NCBI RefSeq assembly: GCF_014268595.2 | Contig: NZ_CP077091.1 | Location: 2,192,501 to 2,256,500 of the forward strand | DNA from: Pseudomonas hamedanensis | GTDB taxonomy: Bacteria; Pseudomonadota; Gammaproteobacteria; Pseudomonadales; Pseudomonadaceae | DNA length: 64,000 nt | Direction of reading: 5' to 3' | Shown here: positions 1-8,797 of the stretch, piece after piece | Numbering within the stretch: position 1 is the stretch's first letter | Layout: the number at the start of each line of letters is the position of its first letter | Notes under the pieces: generated by a model | Seen by the model: the letters and a program-made list of their open reading frames with translations, nothing else | The model's database searches: none | What the model was told of the DNA's origin: nothing | Made by a program: the position numbers and the translations under genes

Positions 1-2
1 CG

Positions 3-1058
3 TCATGCCGGGCGATCCGCCACCGCGGCTTCGGCGAACGTCGCCATCTGCCCGTGCAGGTCACACGCCAGGCGCAACAACGGCACCGCCAACGCCGCGC
101 CACTGCCCTCGCCCAAGCGCAGGCCAAGCTCCAGCAACGGCTCGGCGCTCAAGGTTTCCAGCACATGACGATGTCCCGGCTCGGCACCGCGATGGCCGAA
201 CAACAGCCAATCACGCGAGGCCGGATTCAAACGGACCGCGACCAGCGCAGCGACGGTGCAGATAAAACCGTCGACCAGCACCGCGATCCCTTCCTGCGCG
301 CAGGTCAGATAAGCGCCGACCAACGCGGCAATCTCGAAACCGCCGAGATTGCACAGCGTCTGCAAGGCATCGCCACGCTGTGCGGCATGCAGCGCCAGCG
401 CGCGCTCGATCACTTGCGCTTTATGGCTGACGCCTTCGGCATTCAGCCCGGTGCCAGGACCGGTCAGGTGCGCCACCGGGCAATCAAGCAAGGCACACGC
501 CAGCGCACTGGCCGCCGTGGTGTTGCCGATGCCCATCTCGCCGCCGATAAACAATTGCGTGCCGGCGGCTTTGGCGCGCAACACACTGTCGCGACCGGCC
601 TGCAACGCCAGTTCGCCCTGCGCCTGAGTCATCGCTGCGCCTTGAGCGAAATTCGCCGTGCCTGCGCCGAGGTTCAAATGGCGCACGCCCGGCAGATTCA
701 GCGCCGGATTCACCGTGCCCAGATCGACCACTTCCAGCTGCGCACCGAGCTGACGCGCCAGCACGCTGATCGCCGCGCCGCCGCTGACAAAATTGAGCAG
801 CATTTGCCCGGTGACTTCCTGCGGATAAGCCGAAACGCCCTCCGCCACCACACCATGATCGCCGGCAAAAATCGCAATCCACACCTGCGCAAGCGTCGGT
901 TTGACCTGACCTTGCAGACCGGCCAGTTGCACCGCCACCGACTCCAGCCGCCCGAGCGAGCCGGCCGGTTTGGTCAGTTGCTGCTGTCGCGCTGCCGCGC
1001 TTGCAACGGCGTCGAGATCCACCGGTTTGCACGGGTTCAGCCACCAGGGTTGGGTCAT
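3..1058 (-). CDS. cobT: Nicotinate-nucleotide--dimethylbenzimidazole phosphoribosyltransferase
   Basis: This enzyme transfers ribose phosphate from nicotinate mononucleotide to 5,6-dimethylbenzimidazole to give alpha-ribazole phosphate, the lower nucleotide of cobalamin. The 351-residue product has the family signatures GDHGV (about 66-70), [10 protein letters not shown] (about 172-181) and, near residue 315, GHRGAEPGH with the catalytic glutamate; length is normal. The ATG at 1058 was chosen because the protein then begins MTQPWW and its ATGA overlaps the stop of cobU (1055-1057). Its own TGA (5-3) overlaps an ATG at 6-4, so another minus-strand gene probably starts at the window edge. In other pseudomonads that gene is usually the alpha-ribazole phosphatase; this is inference, since only two codons are visible. 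Confidence 0.96.
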   Translation of the reverse strand: MTQPWWLNPCKPVDLDAVASAAARQQQLTKPAGSLGRLESVAVQLAGLQGQVKPTLAQVWIAIFAGDHGVVAEGVSAYPQEVTGQMLLNFVSGGAAISVLARQLGAQLEVVDLGTVNPALNLPGVRHLNLGAGTANFAQGAAMTQAQGELALQAGRDSVLRAKAAGTQLFIGGEMGIGNTTAASALACALLDCPVAHLTGPGTGLNAEGVSHKAQVIERALALHAAQRGDALQTLCNLGGFEIAALVGAYLTCAQEGIAVLVDGFICTVAALVAVRLNPASRDWLLFGHRGAEPGHRHVLETLSAEPLLELGLRLGEGSGAALAVPLLRLACDLHGQMATFAEAAVADRPA

Positions 1059-1576
1059 AACGCAGGTCCTTTCAAAGTCAGGGGCAGGCCGGCGACGGTC
1101 AGGACAACACGCTGACAGCGCTCGGCCAGAGTTTGATGCAGCCAACCGGCTTCATCGACATAACGGCGAGTCAATTCGCCCAGCGGCACGACACCCATTC
1201 CGGTCTCGTTGCTGACAAAAATGATTTCACCCGGCAGCGCGGCCAGGCACTCGAGCAGGGCTTCACGTTCGGCGCTGAGACGTTCGGCGTCGTCGAGCAT
1301 CAGCAGGTTGGTCAGCCACAGCGTCAGGCAATCGACCAGCAGGCAACGCTCGGCACTGGCGCTTTCGCGCAGCACGCGGGCCAGTTCCAGCGGCTCTTCG
1401 ATCAATACCCATTCGGCCGGGCGGCGCGCGCGGTGATGGGCGACGCGTTGGTTCATCTCGCCGTCCAGCGGCTGGCTGGTAGCGATGTAGGTGACGGCGA
1501 GATGGCTTTCACTGGCGAGTTTTTCCGCCAGGCGACTTTTGCCGGAGCGGGCGCCGCCGAGGATCAGTTGGAGCAT
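1055..1576 (-). CDS. cobU: Adenosylcobinamide kinase / adenosylcobinamide-phosphate guanylyltransferase
   Basis: Bifunctional enzyme that phosphorylates adenosylcobinamide and then attaches GMP, activating the corrinoid for nucleotide-loop assembly (called CobP in older Pseudomonas nomenclature). The 173-residue product starts MLQLILGG and carries the P-loop GGARSGKS near residues 7-14, a histidine in HRARRP that matches the guanylylated His region, and the [11 protein letters not shown] segment. An upstream in-frame extension reads through a REP element and is not credible, so the ATG at 1576 is preferred. It overlaps cobT by four bases and is separated from cobQ by a 123-bp gap filled mostly by a REP doublet, the largest gap in this operon. 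Confidence 0.95.
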   Translation of the reverse strand: MLQLILGGARSGKSRLAEKLASESHLAVTYIATSQPLDGEMNQRVAHHRARRPAEWVLIEEPLELARVLRESASAERCLLVDCLTLWLTNLLMLDDAERLSAEREALLECLAALPGEIIFVSNETGMGVVPLGELTRRYVDEAGWLHQTLAERCQRVVLTVAGLPLTLKGPAL

Positions 1577-1617
1577 CAGTTCATCCCGAAAAATATGCAT
1601 TGAAGCTAAGGGCGCTA

Positions 1618-1680
1618 TCGCGAGCAGGCTCACTCCTACAGGGGAACGCATTTCAAATGTAGGAGTGAGCCTGCTCGCGA
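1618..1680. repeat. REP doublet (family 1), short-spacer type
   Basis: Two inverted copies of a 23-bp REP (core GAGTGAGCCTGCTCGCGA) at 1618-1640 and 1658-1680, with 17 bp between them. The CGCGA ends point outward and the GTAGGAG ends face each other. The doublet sits in the cobQ-cobU gap of the cobalamin operon and would form a long hairpin in the transcript. Confidence 0.93.
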
Positions 1681-1699
1681 TGAGGCCCTTGAAGCCCAC

Positions 1700-3151
1700 T
1701 CAAATCCCACAAAGCTGACGCAACAGCCCGGTATCCAGATGCTTCTCCACCAGATCCGCCAAGCGCTCGATATCACGCTCGCGCAAGCCGTGGTAATCGA
1801 CCTCTTGCACGTCACTCAACCCGGCCCAGCGCAACAACGCGGCACTGGCCTGGGGCGATTCGAACAAGCCATGCAAATAGGTGCCGAACACCTGACCATC
1901 CGCACTTTGCGCACCGTCACAACGGCCGTCGTCCAGATGCACCGCCGCATTCTCCAGCGCCGGCCCGGTGGTTACGCCAGCATGAATTTCATAACCGCTG
2001 ACTTCGGCGTTTTCCAGCGCCAGCCGTCCACGGACGTTGCGCAGTTGCTTCTCGGCTTCGAGCTGCGTCTCGAACGCCAGTAACCCCAGCCCGGTACTGG
2101 AGCCGGCAGCGCCTTCGAGCCCGAGCGGATCATGCACCTGCTCGCCGAGCATTTGCAGACCGCCGCAAATCCCCAGCACCTTGCCGCCGTAGCGCAGATG
2201 CCGGCTGATCGCCGTGTCCCAGCCATTGGCGCGCAGATAGGCGAGATCGCTGCGCACGCTTTTCGAGCCCGGCAGAATGATCAGGTCGGCAGCCGGAATC
2301 GCCTGCCCCGGCCCGATAAATTGCAAATCGACCTGCGGGTGCAGGCGCAGCGGATCGAAGTCGGTGTGGTTGCTGATGCGCGGCAGCACCGGTACCACCA
2401 CTTTCGACACCTGTTCGGCCTTGTCGGTCTGCCGCTGATCGATACCGTCCTCGGCCTCAAGATGCAGGTCCATCACGTACGGCAACACGCCGACCACCGG
2501 TTTGCCGGTGCGCTGTTCGAGCCAGTCGAGGCCCGGTTGCAGCAAGGCGATGTCGCCGCGAAAACGGTTGATGACAAAGCCTTTGACCCGCGCCTGTTCG
2601 CTCGGCGAGAGCAACTCCAGGGTGCCGACCAGATGGGCGAAGACGCCGCCGCGATTGATGTCGGCAATCAGCAGCACCGGGCAATCCACCGCTTCGGCAA
2701 AACCCATGTTGGCGATATCGCCTGCGCGCAGGTTGATCTCCGCTGGCGAACCGGCGCCTTCGACCATCACCAGCGGATACGCCGCACTCAGTCGCTCGTG
2801 GGAAGCAAGCACCGCTTGCATCGCGATGGCTTTGTAATCGTGATAGGCGACAGCGTTCATCGTGGTCACAGCGCGGCCATGAATAATCACTTGGGCGCCC
2901 GTGTCGCTGTTGGGCTTGAGCAACACCGGGTTCATGTCGGTGTGCGGTTGCAGATTCGCCGCTTGTGCCTGCACCGCTTGCGCGCGGCCGATCTCGCCGC
3001 CGTCAGCGGTCACGGCGCTGTTGAGCGCCATGTTCTGCGGCTTGAACGGCACCACCGCCACGCCCTGGCGGGTCGCCCAGCGGCACAACGCGGTCACCAG
3101 CGTGCTTTTGCCGGCGTCGGAAGTGGTGCCTTGCACCATCAAAGTGGTCAT
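1700..3151 (-). CDS. cobQ: Cobyric acid synthase
   Basis: Glutamine-dependent amidotransferase that amidates carboxylates b, d, e and g of adenosylcobyrinic acid a,c-diamide to cobyric acid. The 483-residue protein has an N-terminal dethiobiotin-synthetase-like ATPase fold with P-loop [10 protein letters not shown] at residues 8-17 and a C-terminal class I glutaminase domain, with nucleophile elbow [10 protein letters not shown] and a later histidine in GTYLHGLFE. Length is normal. The ATG at 3151 overlaps the stop of the upstream cobC gene by four bases (ATGA), as at most junctions in this operon. The 3' side is bounded by a REP doublet before cobU. Confidence 0.96.
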   Translation of the reverse strand: MTTLMVQGTTSDAGKSTLVTALCRWATRQGVAVVPFKPQNMALNSAVTADGGEIGRAQAVQAQAANLQPHTDMNPVLLKPNSDTGAQVIIHGRAVTTMNAVAYHDYKAIAMQAVLASHERLSAAYPLVMVEGAGSPAEINLRAGDIANMGFAEAVDCPVLLIADINRGGVFAHLVGTLELLSPSEQARVKGFVINRFRGDIALLQPGLDWLEQRTGKPVVGVLPYVMDLHLEAEDGIDQRQTDKAEQVSKVVVPVLPRISNHTDFDPLRLHPQVDLQFIGPGQAIPAADLIILPGSKSVRSDLAYLRANGWDTAISRHLRYGGKVLGICGGLQMLGEQVHDPLGLEGAAGSSTGLGLLAFETQLEAEKQLRNVRGRLALENAEVSGYEIHAGVTTGPALENAAVHLDDGRCDGAQSADGQVFGTYLHGLFESPQASAALLRWAGLSDVQEVDYHGLRERDIERLADLVEKHLDTGLLRQLCGI

Positions 3152-4140
3152 GGGTGGTCCTTGGCGAAGGCGATTAACGCCTGTTCGAGACGTAACTCTT
3201 CAGCCGCATCGGCAGGCAGGCCGAAACGCACACTGCTGTTGTGCGTAAACAGGCGCAAGAGGATGCCGCGACGGGCCATGAATTCGTACAGCGTCTGGGC
3301 GTGTTCGGTGATCAACCACTGAAACAGCGCGCAGCCGCCCTGCGGCTCAAAGCCATAACGCGCCAGCAATGCCGCCAGCCGTTCGCTGGCCTCATCGCTG
3401 CGTATCCGTTGGCGAGTGTGGCCCTCGGTGTCTTGCAGACAAGCCGTACCGAGCACTCGCGTCGGCCCGCTCACCGCCCACGGTCCTACTTGCTCGGCGA
3501 GCAGTTTGAGCAACTTGCGCTCGGCCAGGACAAAGCCGAGTCGCACCCCCGCCAGGCCGAAAAACTTGCCGAACGAACGCAACACCACCAGCCCGACCTG
3601 ATGCGCATACGGCGCCAGGCTCAGTTGCGGAGTGTTGTCCATAAACGCTTCATCAACCACCAGCCAGCCACCGCGTTGCGCCAACCGTGCATGCCAGTCG
3701 AGCAGGCGCGCCGGGGTCAGGCTCCGGCCGGTCGGGTTGTTCGGATTGACCACCACTAACACGTCGAGGCTGTCGAGAAAGAACTCAACTTCCTGCTCCA
3801 GCAATTCACGGACGATGTAACCGCTGCGGCGCCAGGCCTCGGCATGCTCGGCATAGCACGGCGACAACACGCCAACCTTGCCGGCCCGGCGCAGACGCGG
3901 CAGCAACTGAATGGCCATTTGTGAACCGGCCACCGGCAACACCTGCGCGGCGCCGTAGTAATCGCACGCAGCCTGCTCCAGACCGTCATCGGTTTCCGGC
4001 AAGCGTGCCCAGGCGCGCAGCGGAATTTCCGGAATCGGGAACGGCCATGGCGCCAGGCCGCTGGACAGGTCGAGCCAGTCGGCTTCGGCAATCGCGTAAT
4101 CGAGTGCCGCCTTGCGCAGCCGGCCACCGTGCTCAAGCAT
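3148..4140 (-). CDS. cobC: Threonine-phosphate decarboxylase (CobC / Salmonella CobD type)
   Basis: PLP-dependent class I/II aminotransferase-fold enzyme that decarboxylates L-threonine O-3-phosphate to (R)-1-aminopropan-2-ol phosphate, the linker of the cobalamin nucleotide loop. The 330-residue product shows NPNNPTGR in the middle, a conserved DEAF segment and the PLP-lysine motif [10 protein letters not shown]. It lies between cobD and cobQ, overlapping the 3' end of cobD by eight bases and cobQ by four, which suggests translational coupling. The naming is ambiguous in the literature (cobC in Pseudomonas, cobD in Salmonella); the function follows from family and context. Confidence 0.94.
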   Translation of the reverse strand: MLEHGGRLRKAALDYAIAEADWLDLSSGLAPWPFPIPEIPLRAWARLPETDDGLEQAACDYYGAAQVLPVAGSQMAIQLLPRLRRAGKVGVLSPCYAEHAEAWRRSGYIVRELLEQEVEFFLDSLDVLVVVNPNNPTGRSLTPARLLDWHARLAQRGGWLVVDEAFMDNTPQLSLAPYAHQVGLVVLRSFGKFFGLAGVRLGFVLAERKLLKLLAEQVGPWAVSGPTRVLGTACLQDTEGHTRQRIRSDEASERLAALLARYGFEPQGGCALFQWLITEHAQTLYEFMARRGILLRLFTHNSSVRFGLPADAAEELRLEQALIAFAKDHP

Positions 4141-5041
4141 AGAATTCAGCCCCCACGCAGAGAATCAGCAACCATAACCATACCCCGCGCTGGACCAATT
4201 GCCAGCCACGCTCGATCGAATCGGCATCCGCCGCCTGCCCCTCGCCGAGCTGAGGACGCTCATGCAGTTCGCCGTGATAGATCGCCGGGCCACCCAGTTC
4301 GACGCCCAGTGCCCCGGCACCCGAGGCCATCACCGGCCCGGCGTTGGGGCTGTCCCACTGCGGTGCCTGGGTGCGCCAGCACTTCAAGGCCAGTCGGGTC
4401 TTGCCCAGTAGCGCGTAGGTAAACGCCACCAGACGCGCAGGAATGTAGTTCAGCACGTCGTCGATTTTCGCCGCCGCCCAGCCGAACCGTTCGAAGCGTT
4501 CGTTGCGATAACCCCACATCGCGTCGAGGGTATTGCTCAAGCGATAGAGGACCACGCCCGGCGCACCGGCAACGGCAAACCAGAACAGCGCGGCAAACAC
4601 CGCATCGCTGCCGTTTTCCAGCACCGATTCGGTGGCGGCGCGGGCCACAGCATTGCTGTCGAGTTCATCGGTCTGACGGCTGACCAGATAACCGACCCGC
4701 TTGCGCGCCTCGCCGAGATCATCGGCACGCAAGGCTGCTGCGACCGGCGCGACATGCTCGCCGAGGCTGCGCATGCCGAGGGCGCAATACAGCGCCACAA
4801 TCTCGATAATCCAGCCGACATAGGGCGCCCAGGACAACGCGGTGGCGAGCAAGGTCAGCGGCAGCACCGCGATCACCCATGCGGTGACGCCATGGCTGCG
4901 CCAGCCACGGCCGCCGGCGTTGAAACGCTGCTCGATGCGCCCGGCAAAATTGCCGAACGCGACCAGCGGATGCCAGCGTTTCGGTTCACCGAGCAGCGCA
5001 TCCAGCGCCACCGCGGCGACACTCAACAACGCCACACTCAT
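4133..5041 (-). CDS. cobD: Adenosylcobinamide-phosphate synthase (CbiB/CobD membrane protein)
   Basis: Inner-membrane enzyme that joins aminopropanol phosphate to adenosylcobyric acid. The 302-residue product starts [25 protein letters not shown], with the conserved D-x-LLGEP-x-x-HP signature just after the first hydrophobic segment, and several further hydrophobic stretches. The alternative start five codons upstream would begin MGSEAMSV. The ATG at 5041 was preferred because it makes an ATGA overlap with bluB (5038-5041), the pattern at neighbouring junctions. Confidence 0.94.
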   Translation of the reverse strand: MSVALLSVAAVALDALLGEPKRWHPLVAFGNFAGRIEQRFNAGGRGWRSHGVTAWVIAVLPLTLLATALSWAPYVGWIIEIVALYCALGMRSLGEHVAPVAAALRADDLGEARKRVGYLVSRQTDELDSNAVARAATESVLENGSDAVFAALFWFAVAGAPGVVLYRLSNTLDAMWGYRNERFERFGWAAAKIDDVLNYIPARLVAFTYALLGKTRLALKCWRTQAPQWDSPNAGPVMASGAGALGVELGGPAIYHGELHERPQLGEGQAADADSIERGWQLVQRGVWLWLLILCVGAEFYA

Positions 5042-5688
5042 CGCCTCACTCCCCAATAATTTTCATACAGCAACTCATTGAGCGGCCGTGTTTGCGCCCA
5101 GCCTTCGAGGACCAGCATCGGCGCCGGATAGAATTCCCTGACCGGGCCCAGACACAACACCGCCAGCGGCTTGGCGCCCTCCGGCAGCTTGAGCAAATCG
5201 GCCAGCGCCTGCGGCTCGAACAGCGAGACCCAGCCCATGCCCAGGCCTTCGGCACGGGAAGCCAGCCAGAGATTCTGGATCGCGCAGGACAGCGACGCCA
5301 TGTCCATTTCCGGCAGCGTGCGCCGGCCGAAAATATGTTTTTCGCGATCGTCCATCAGCGCCGCGACGAGCACTTCGGCGCAGTCGTTGATGCCTTCGAC
5401 CTTGAGTTTCATGAACTCATCGCTACGCTCGCCGAGGGCTTCGGCTGTGCGGATGCGCTCTTCTTCGACCAGGTTGCGGATCTGTCCGCGCAGAGCGCGA
5501 TCGCTGATGCGGATGAAGCGCCAGGGCTGCATCAAGCCGACGCTCGGCGCCTGATGTGCGGCTTCAAGCAGACGACGCAGTAGCTCGGGCGCAACGGTGC
5601 CGCCGGTGAAGTGGCGCATGTCGCGGCGTTCGGCGATGGCTTTATAGACCGCTGCGCGCTCGGCTTCGGAGAATGTGTTGTCGGTCAT
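5038..5688 (-). CDS. bluB: 5,6-Dimethylbenzimidazole synthase
   Basis: Nitroreductase-fold enzyme that breaks down reduced FMN with oxygen to give 5,6-dimethylbenzimidazole, the lower ligand of cobalamin. The 216-residue product has the characteristic N-terminal RRDMRHF motif and the [13 protein letters not shown] segment near residues 48-60. Its presence means this organism can probably make B12 aerobically with its own lower ligand. The ATG at 5688 overlaps the cobB stop in an ATGA. The sequence just upstream of the start is a REP element rather than an ordinary leader, so no well-placed Shine-Dalgarno is seen and coupling to cobB translation is likely (inference). Confidence 0.95.
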   Translation of the reverse strand: MTDNTFSEAERAAVYKAIAERRDMRHFTGGTVAPELLRRLLEAAHQAPSVGLMQPWRFIRISDRALRGQIRNLVEEERIRTAEALGERSDEFMKLKVEGINDCAEVLVAALMDDREKHIFGRRTLPEMDMASLSCAIQNLWLASRAEGLGMGWVSLFEPQALADLLKLPEGAKPLAVLCLGPVREFYPAPMLVLEGWAQTRPLNELLYENYWGVRR

Positions 5689-7067
5689 GGCCCTTTCGCG
5701 AGCAGGCTCGCTCCCACAGGGTTTGGGTGTTCCATTGTAGGAGGGAGCCTGCTCGCGATAGCGGTTTCAAGGTGTGGCGCAAACAGCGCAGCGACAGCCG
5801 CAGGATTCGACGGAAAATAAAAATGCACATAAGAAGCCGTCATCCGCCCTTCCCGGTATACCGCCTCCGCCCCACGCCCGCCATTCGGACTCAAGCCCCG
5901 GGCAATCGGCGTCAACTCTGTTGTGGTCAGCGAATGGTGATAGGTATGCCCGCGCAACGAACCTTCCGGCAGATCGACCGCTTGCAGCGCCAACGCCGCC
6001 AGACGCTTCTGCATCACCGCATCGCCCTTAAGCAACCCGACCAGTTCCGCGCGGGTGCCGTCGACATCGGTCAAGGAGTCGAGCAGGTACAACATCCCGC
6101 CACACTCGGCGAGCAATGGTTTACCCGCCAAATGATGCGCGCGGATCGCTTCAAGCATCGGCGTGTTTTTCGACAGCGCAACATGATGCAACTCCGGATA
6201 ACCGCCCGGCAGATAAAGGCTGTCCGCCTCGGGTAATTGGCTGTCGCGGATCGGCGAGAAGAAGCGCAGCTCGGCGCCCATCGCACGCAGCAGATCGAGA
6301 CTGGCGCCGTAGGTGAAGGCAAACGCTTCGTCACGGGCGACGGCAATACGTACGCCATCGAGCAACGGCTCGGCAGTCAACACATCCGGCGCGGCGAATT
6401 CGACGGCCGGCGGCAGCGCGACCTCGCAACTGCTGGCCAGCGCATCGGCCGCCGCGTCGAGGCGCACATCCAGATCATTCAATTCACTGGCCTGGACCAG
6501 ACCGAGGTGCCGGCTCGGCAGTTCGATGCCCGTCTCGCGGGACAACGCGCCGTACCAGCGCAGGCCTTCAGTCAGGCTGCCTTCGAGCAATTGCGCATGG
6601 CGCAAGGTGCCGACACGGTTGGCCAGCACGCCGGCAAACGGCAGGTCTGGCTGATAGCGCGCCAGACCCAGCGCCAGTGCACCGAACGTCTGCGCCATTG
6701 CCGTGCCGTCGATCACCGCGAGCACCGGCACGCCAAAGTGCCGCGCCAGATCAGCGCTGGACGGCGTACCGTCGAACAGCCCCATCACGCCTTCGATCAG
6801 AATCAGATCCGCCTCGGCTGCCGCTTCCCACAACAGGCGACGGCTTTCCTGCTCGCCGACCATCCACATGTCCAGTTGATACACCGGTGCACCGCTGGCG
6901 CGCTCGAGAATCATCGGGTCGAGAAAGTCCGGGCCGCATTTGAATACGCGTACCTTGCGCCCTTGATTGCGATGCAAACGGGCGAGCGCGGCGGTGACGG
7001 TGGTCTTGCCCTGACCGGAGGCCGGCGCGGCGATCAGCACCGCCGGGCAGTGACGGGGCTGATTCAA
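5685..7067 (-). CDS. cobB: Hydrogenobyrinic acid a,c-diamide synthase (cobyrinate a,c-diamide synthase)
   Basis: ATP- and glutamine-dependent amidation of the a and c carboxylates of the corrin ring. The 460-residue product has a P-loop at 15-22 (PASGQGKT), the CGPDFLDP motif near 44-51 and a C-terminal class I glutaminase domain with nucleophile Cys322 (LAECGGM). The last roughly 25 residues (from about 436, IASRLPPT... to ...GASLLAKGP) are encoded by a REP doublet, so the native C-terminus probably ended near residue 435 and the insertion extended it while keeping the ATGA overlap with bluB. It overlaps cobO at its start by four bases. Function is secure; the tail is unusual. Confidence 0.95.
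   Translation of the reverse strand: MNQPRHCPAVLIAAPASGQGKTTVTAALARLHRNQGRKVRVFKCGPDFLDPMILERASGAPVYQLDMWMVGEQESRRLLWEAAAEADLILIEGVMGLFDGTPSSADLARHFGVPVLAVIDGTAMAQTFGALALGLARYQPDLPFAGVLANRVGTLRHAQLLEGSLTEGLRWYGALSRETGIELPSRHLGLVQASELNDLDVRLDAAADALASSCEVALPPAVEFAAPDVLTAEPLLDGVRIAVARDEAFAFTYGASLDLLRAMGAELRFFSPIRDSQLPEADSLYLPGGYPELHHVALSKNTPMLEAIRAHHLAGKPLLAECGGMLYLLDSLTDVDGTRAELVGLLKGDAVMQKRLAALALQAVDLPEGSLRGHTYHHSLTTTELTPIARGLSPNGGRGAEAVYREGRMTASYVHFYFPSNPAAVAALFAPHLETAIASRLPPTMEHPNPVGASLLAKGP
5696..5758. repeat. REP doublet (family 1), short-spacer type, inside the cobB reading frame
   Basis: Two inverted 23-bp REP copies at 5696-5718 and 5736-5758, separated by 17 bp. Both carry small variations (GCTCCCACA and GAGGGAGCC). 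Unlike most other doublets here, this one lies inside coding sequence: the cobB frame runs through it and ends at 5685, overlapping the bluB start. Confidence 0.92.
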
Positions 7068-7675
7068 AGTTCGACGCCTTTCTGCGCTTTGATGCCGGCC
7101 TGGAAAGCGTGTTTGAGCATGCCCATCTCAGTGACCGTGTCGCCCATTTCGATCATTTCCGGCTTGGCGCCGCGACCAGTGACGACAACGTGCTGCATCG
7201 GCGGCCGCGCCTGCAAATCGCTGAGCACCTGATCGAGATCGAGGTAGCCGTGCTTGAGGGCAATGTTCAGTTCATCGAGCACCACCAGACCGATCGACGG
7301 ATCACGCAGCAACTCGCGGGAGACTTCCCAGGCGGCAGTGGCGGCGGCGATGTCGCGCTGGCGATCCTGGGTCTCCCAGGTGAAGCCTTCGCCCATGACA
7401 TGGAAACGCACCTGCTCGGGGAAGCGGCGGAAGAACAACTCTTCGCCGGTGCTGTTGCGGCCCTTGATGAATTGCACCACGCCGCACTGCATGCCGTGCC
7501 CCATGGCGCGCGCGAGCATGCCGAAGGCCGAGCTGCTTTTGCCTTTGCCATTGCCGGTGAGCACCAGCACCAGTCCGCACTCGTCGGGCGAATTGGCGAT
7601 GCGTTCGTCGATCACGGCTTTTTTGCGCTGCATACGCGCCAGATGGCGCTCGTCACGCTCGGGGGAATCAGTCAT
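7064..7675 (-). CDS. cobO: Cob(I)yrinic acid a,c-diamide adenosyltransferase
   Basis: CobA/CobO-type corrinoid adenosyltransferase that transfers the 5'-deoxyadenosyl group from ATP to cobalt. The 203-residue product has the P-loop TGNGKGKSS at residues 40-48, followed by AFGMLARAMGHG, and a conserved DELN(I/V)AL segment. The ATG at 7675 has a GGAG Shine-Dalgarno nine bases upstream; a longer frame would run into the riboswitch. It is the first gene of the cobalamin operon and lies directly behind a cobalamin riboswitch, so the operon should be shut down when adenosylcobalamin is abundant (family knowledge). Confidence 0.96.
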   Translation of the reverse strand: MTDSPERDERHLARMQRKKAVIDERIANSPDECGLVLVLTGNGKGKSSSAFGMLARAMGHGMQCGVVQFIKGRNSTGEELFFRRFPEQVRFHVMGEGFTWETQDRQRDIAAATAAWEVSRELLRDPSIGLVVLDELNIALKHGYLDLDQVLSDLQARPPMQHVVVTGRGAKPEMIEMGDTVTEMGMLKHAFQAGIKAQKGVEL

Positions 7676-7730
7676 GGGGGAGCTCTCCGTTGGGGCTGGA
7701 TAACGGCGGGCAGGCACAGGAATAGACGGC

Positions 7731-7760
7731 AAAAAGCCTGGCATCGCCCACCGTGATGCC
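7731..7760 (-). terminator. Possible expression platform of the cobalamin riboswitch
   Basis: On the minus strand a short stem GGCATC/GATGCC (7755-7760 with 7740-7745) follows the B12 box region and is followed four bases later by five U residues (7731-7735). It may be a weak intrinsic terminator used by the riboswitch, but the stem is short. Sequestration of the cobO Shine-Dalgarno is an alternative mechanism. Confidence 0.35.
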
Positions 7761-7972
7761 GCTGGATGGATCAGGCCGGTCTCCGGGCTCATGAGCGGCG
7801 TACACCTGACTGCGCGCCTTCCCGCTTCTTTCGAGGCAGTGGCTCAAGGCGCAGTTTTCACTCATTTACCGTTGCGGGGGCAGCGCCGGGATCGTGATGC
7901 GCTTCGCTTGAAGACACCCTCACCGGCTTCCCTGTTTCACTCTGTCGACGCACGTCACAGAGCACCTGAAAC
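7755..7972 (-). promoter_or_regulatory. Cobalamin (AdoCbl) riboswitch
   Basis: On the minus strand the leader contains, in order, GTGAAACAGGGAAGCCGGTG, then CGGCGCTGCCCCCGCAACGG, then the B12 box AGCCCGGAGACCGGCC (7774-7789). These are the conserved blocks of the cobalamin riboswitch in the right order and spacing. It precedes cobO by about 80 nt and should control the cobO-cobT operon in cis. The outer boundaries are approximate. Confidence 0.95.
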
Positions 7973-7981
7973 AAGCGGCGA

Positions 7982-8010
7982 AGGTTAGAGGGTTGGGGGT
8001 GGAGCGTCAA
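7982..8010 (-). promoter_or_regulatory. Candidate sigma-70 promoter of the cobalamin operon
   Basis: On the minus strand TTGACG (8010-8005) is followed after exactly 17 bp by TAACCT (7987-7982). The predicted start, about 7975, coincides with the 5' edge of the riboswitch. The -35 match is good and the -10 match is poor, so the call rests mainly on position. Confidence 0.45.
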
Positions 8011-8146
8011 TTAAAGAGGCGTCCGGATGATGAATAACTGCCGCCAATCAATTATCGGCTGGCAATCTTGTGCCAGACTGTGACAAGTGATATCAAAGAG
8101 CCATGCTTTTCCGAAAAAGCCCACTACAACAATAAGGATGACGACG

Positions 8147-8731
8147 ATGCAAGGCATGATCATCAGCAACCCGCGCCTGGAATTTCTGCGCCCGGTGCTG
8201 GAACGCTGGTTTGACTGTATCGATCGCTACAACACCGTACGCGGCGACAACGACACGCCGTACTGGCACGACGAAAAAGCCAATCTCGGACTGCTCTCGG
8301 CAGCGGCGTGGATGGCCGAAATGGTCACGCTGAACGATACGGCCACGCGCAAACAGAACGAAGAAGGCGAGCGCAACGCCCGTGCCGATCTGCTGATTGC
8401 CGGCGCCGAAGACCGCGCGTTCATTCAGGCTACGCAACGCTGGCCGAAAGTCAGCAACCTCAACCTGACACAGGCCCTGCTCGATATCACCTTCGATGCC
8501 AGGCGCATCAGCTATGCCAGCGACCTCAAGCTCGGTTGCCTGTTCGTGGCTCCGCAAAAAGCCCAGCACAGCGCCAGCCCCGAAGAGTTGCAGGACATGG
8601 TCGACGACCTGCAAAAGGAGCATACCTGCGCCGTCGCCTGGTATTTCCCTTACGCCTACCGCAAGTTGCACAGCGAAGCCGGCAACTATCACCCCGGCAT
8701 CGCCGTCCTGTTCAAGGAAGCCCGCGGTTGA
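8147..8731 (+). CDS. Hypothetical protein
   Basis: A 194-residue cytoplasmic-looking protein with no signal peptide, membrane segment or motif I recognise. It is rich in charged residues and Trp, with an N-terminal segment RPVLERWFDCIDRYN and a C-terminal PYAYRKLHSEAGNYHPGIA. The ATG at 8147 was chosen because AAGG (8134-8137) lies nine bases upstream; ATG codons at 8138 and 8156 are alternatives. It is transcribed away from the riboswitch and ends 66 bp before the dehydrogenase lipoprotein gene, so the two may share a transcript. Codon use matches its neighbours. No function is assigned. Confidence 0.8.
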   Translation: MQGMIISNPRLEFLRPVLERWFDCIDRYNTVRGDNDTPYWHDEKANLGLLSAAAWMAEMVTLNDTATRKQNEEGERNARADLLIAGAEDRAFIQATQRWPKVSNLNLTQALLDITFDARRISYASDLKLGCLFVAPQKAQHSASPEELQDMVDDLQKEHTCAVAWYFPYAYRKLHSEAGNYHPGIAVLFKEARG

Positions 8732-8797
8732 GCGGTTGAACCATCGGGCCTGCGCCCTCCTCTATGTTTAGGAATGCATTCATAGGGAAGATCAGCA

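Noticed and set aside
1..6. ATG overlapping the cobT stop at the left edge
   Set aside because: Probably the start of the next cobalamin gene, but only two codons are visible, so it is mentioned under cobT and not listed as a gene.
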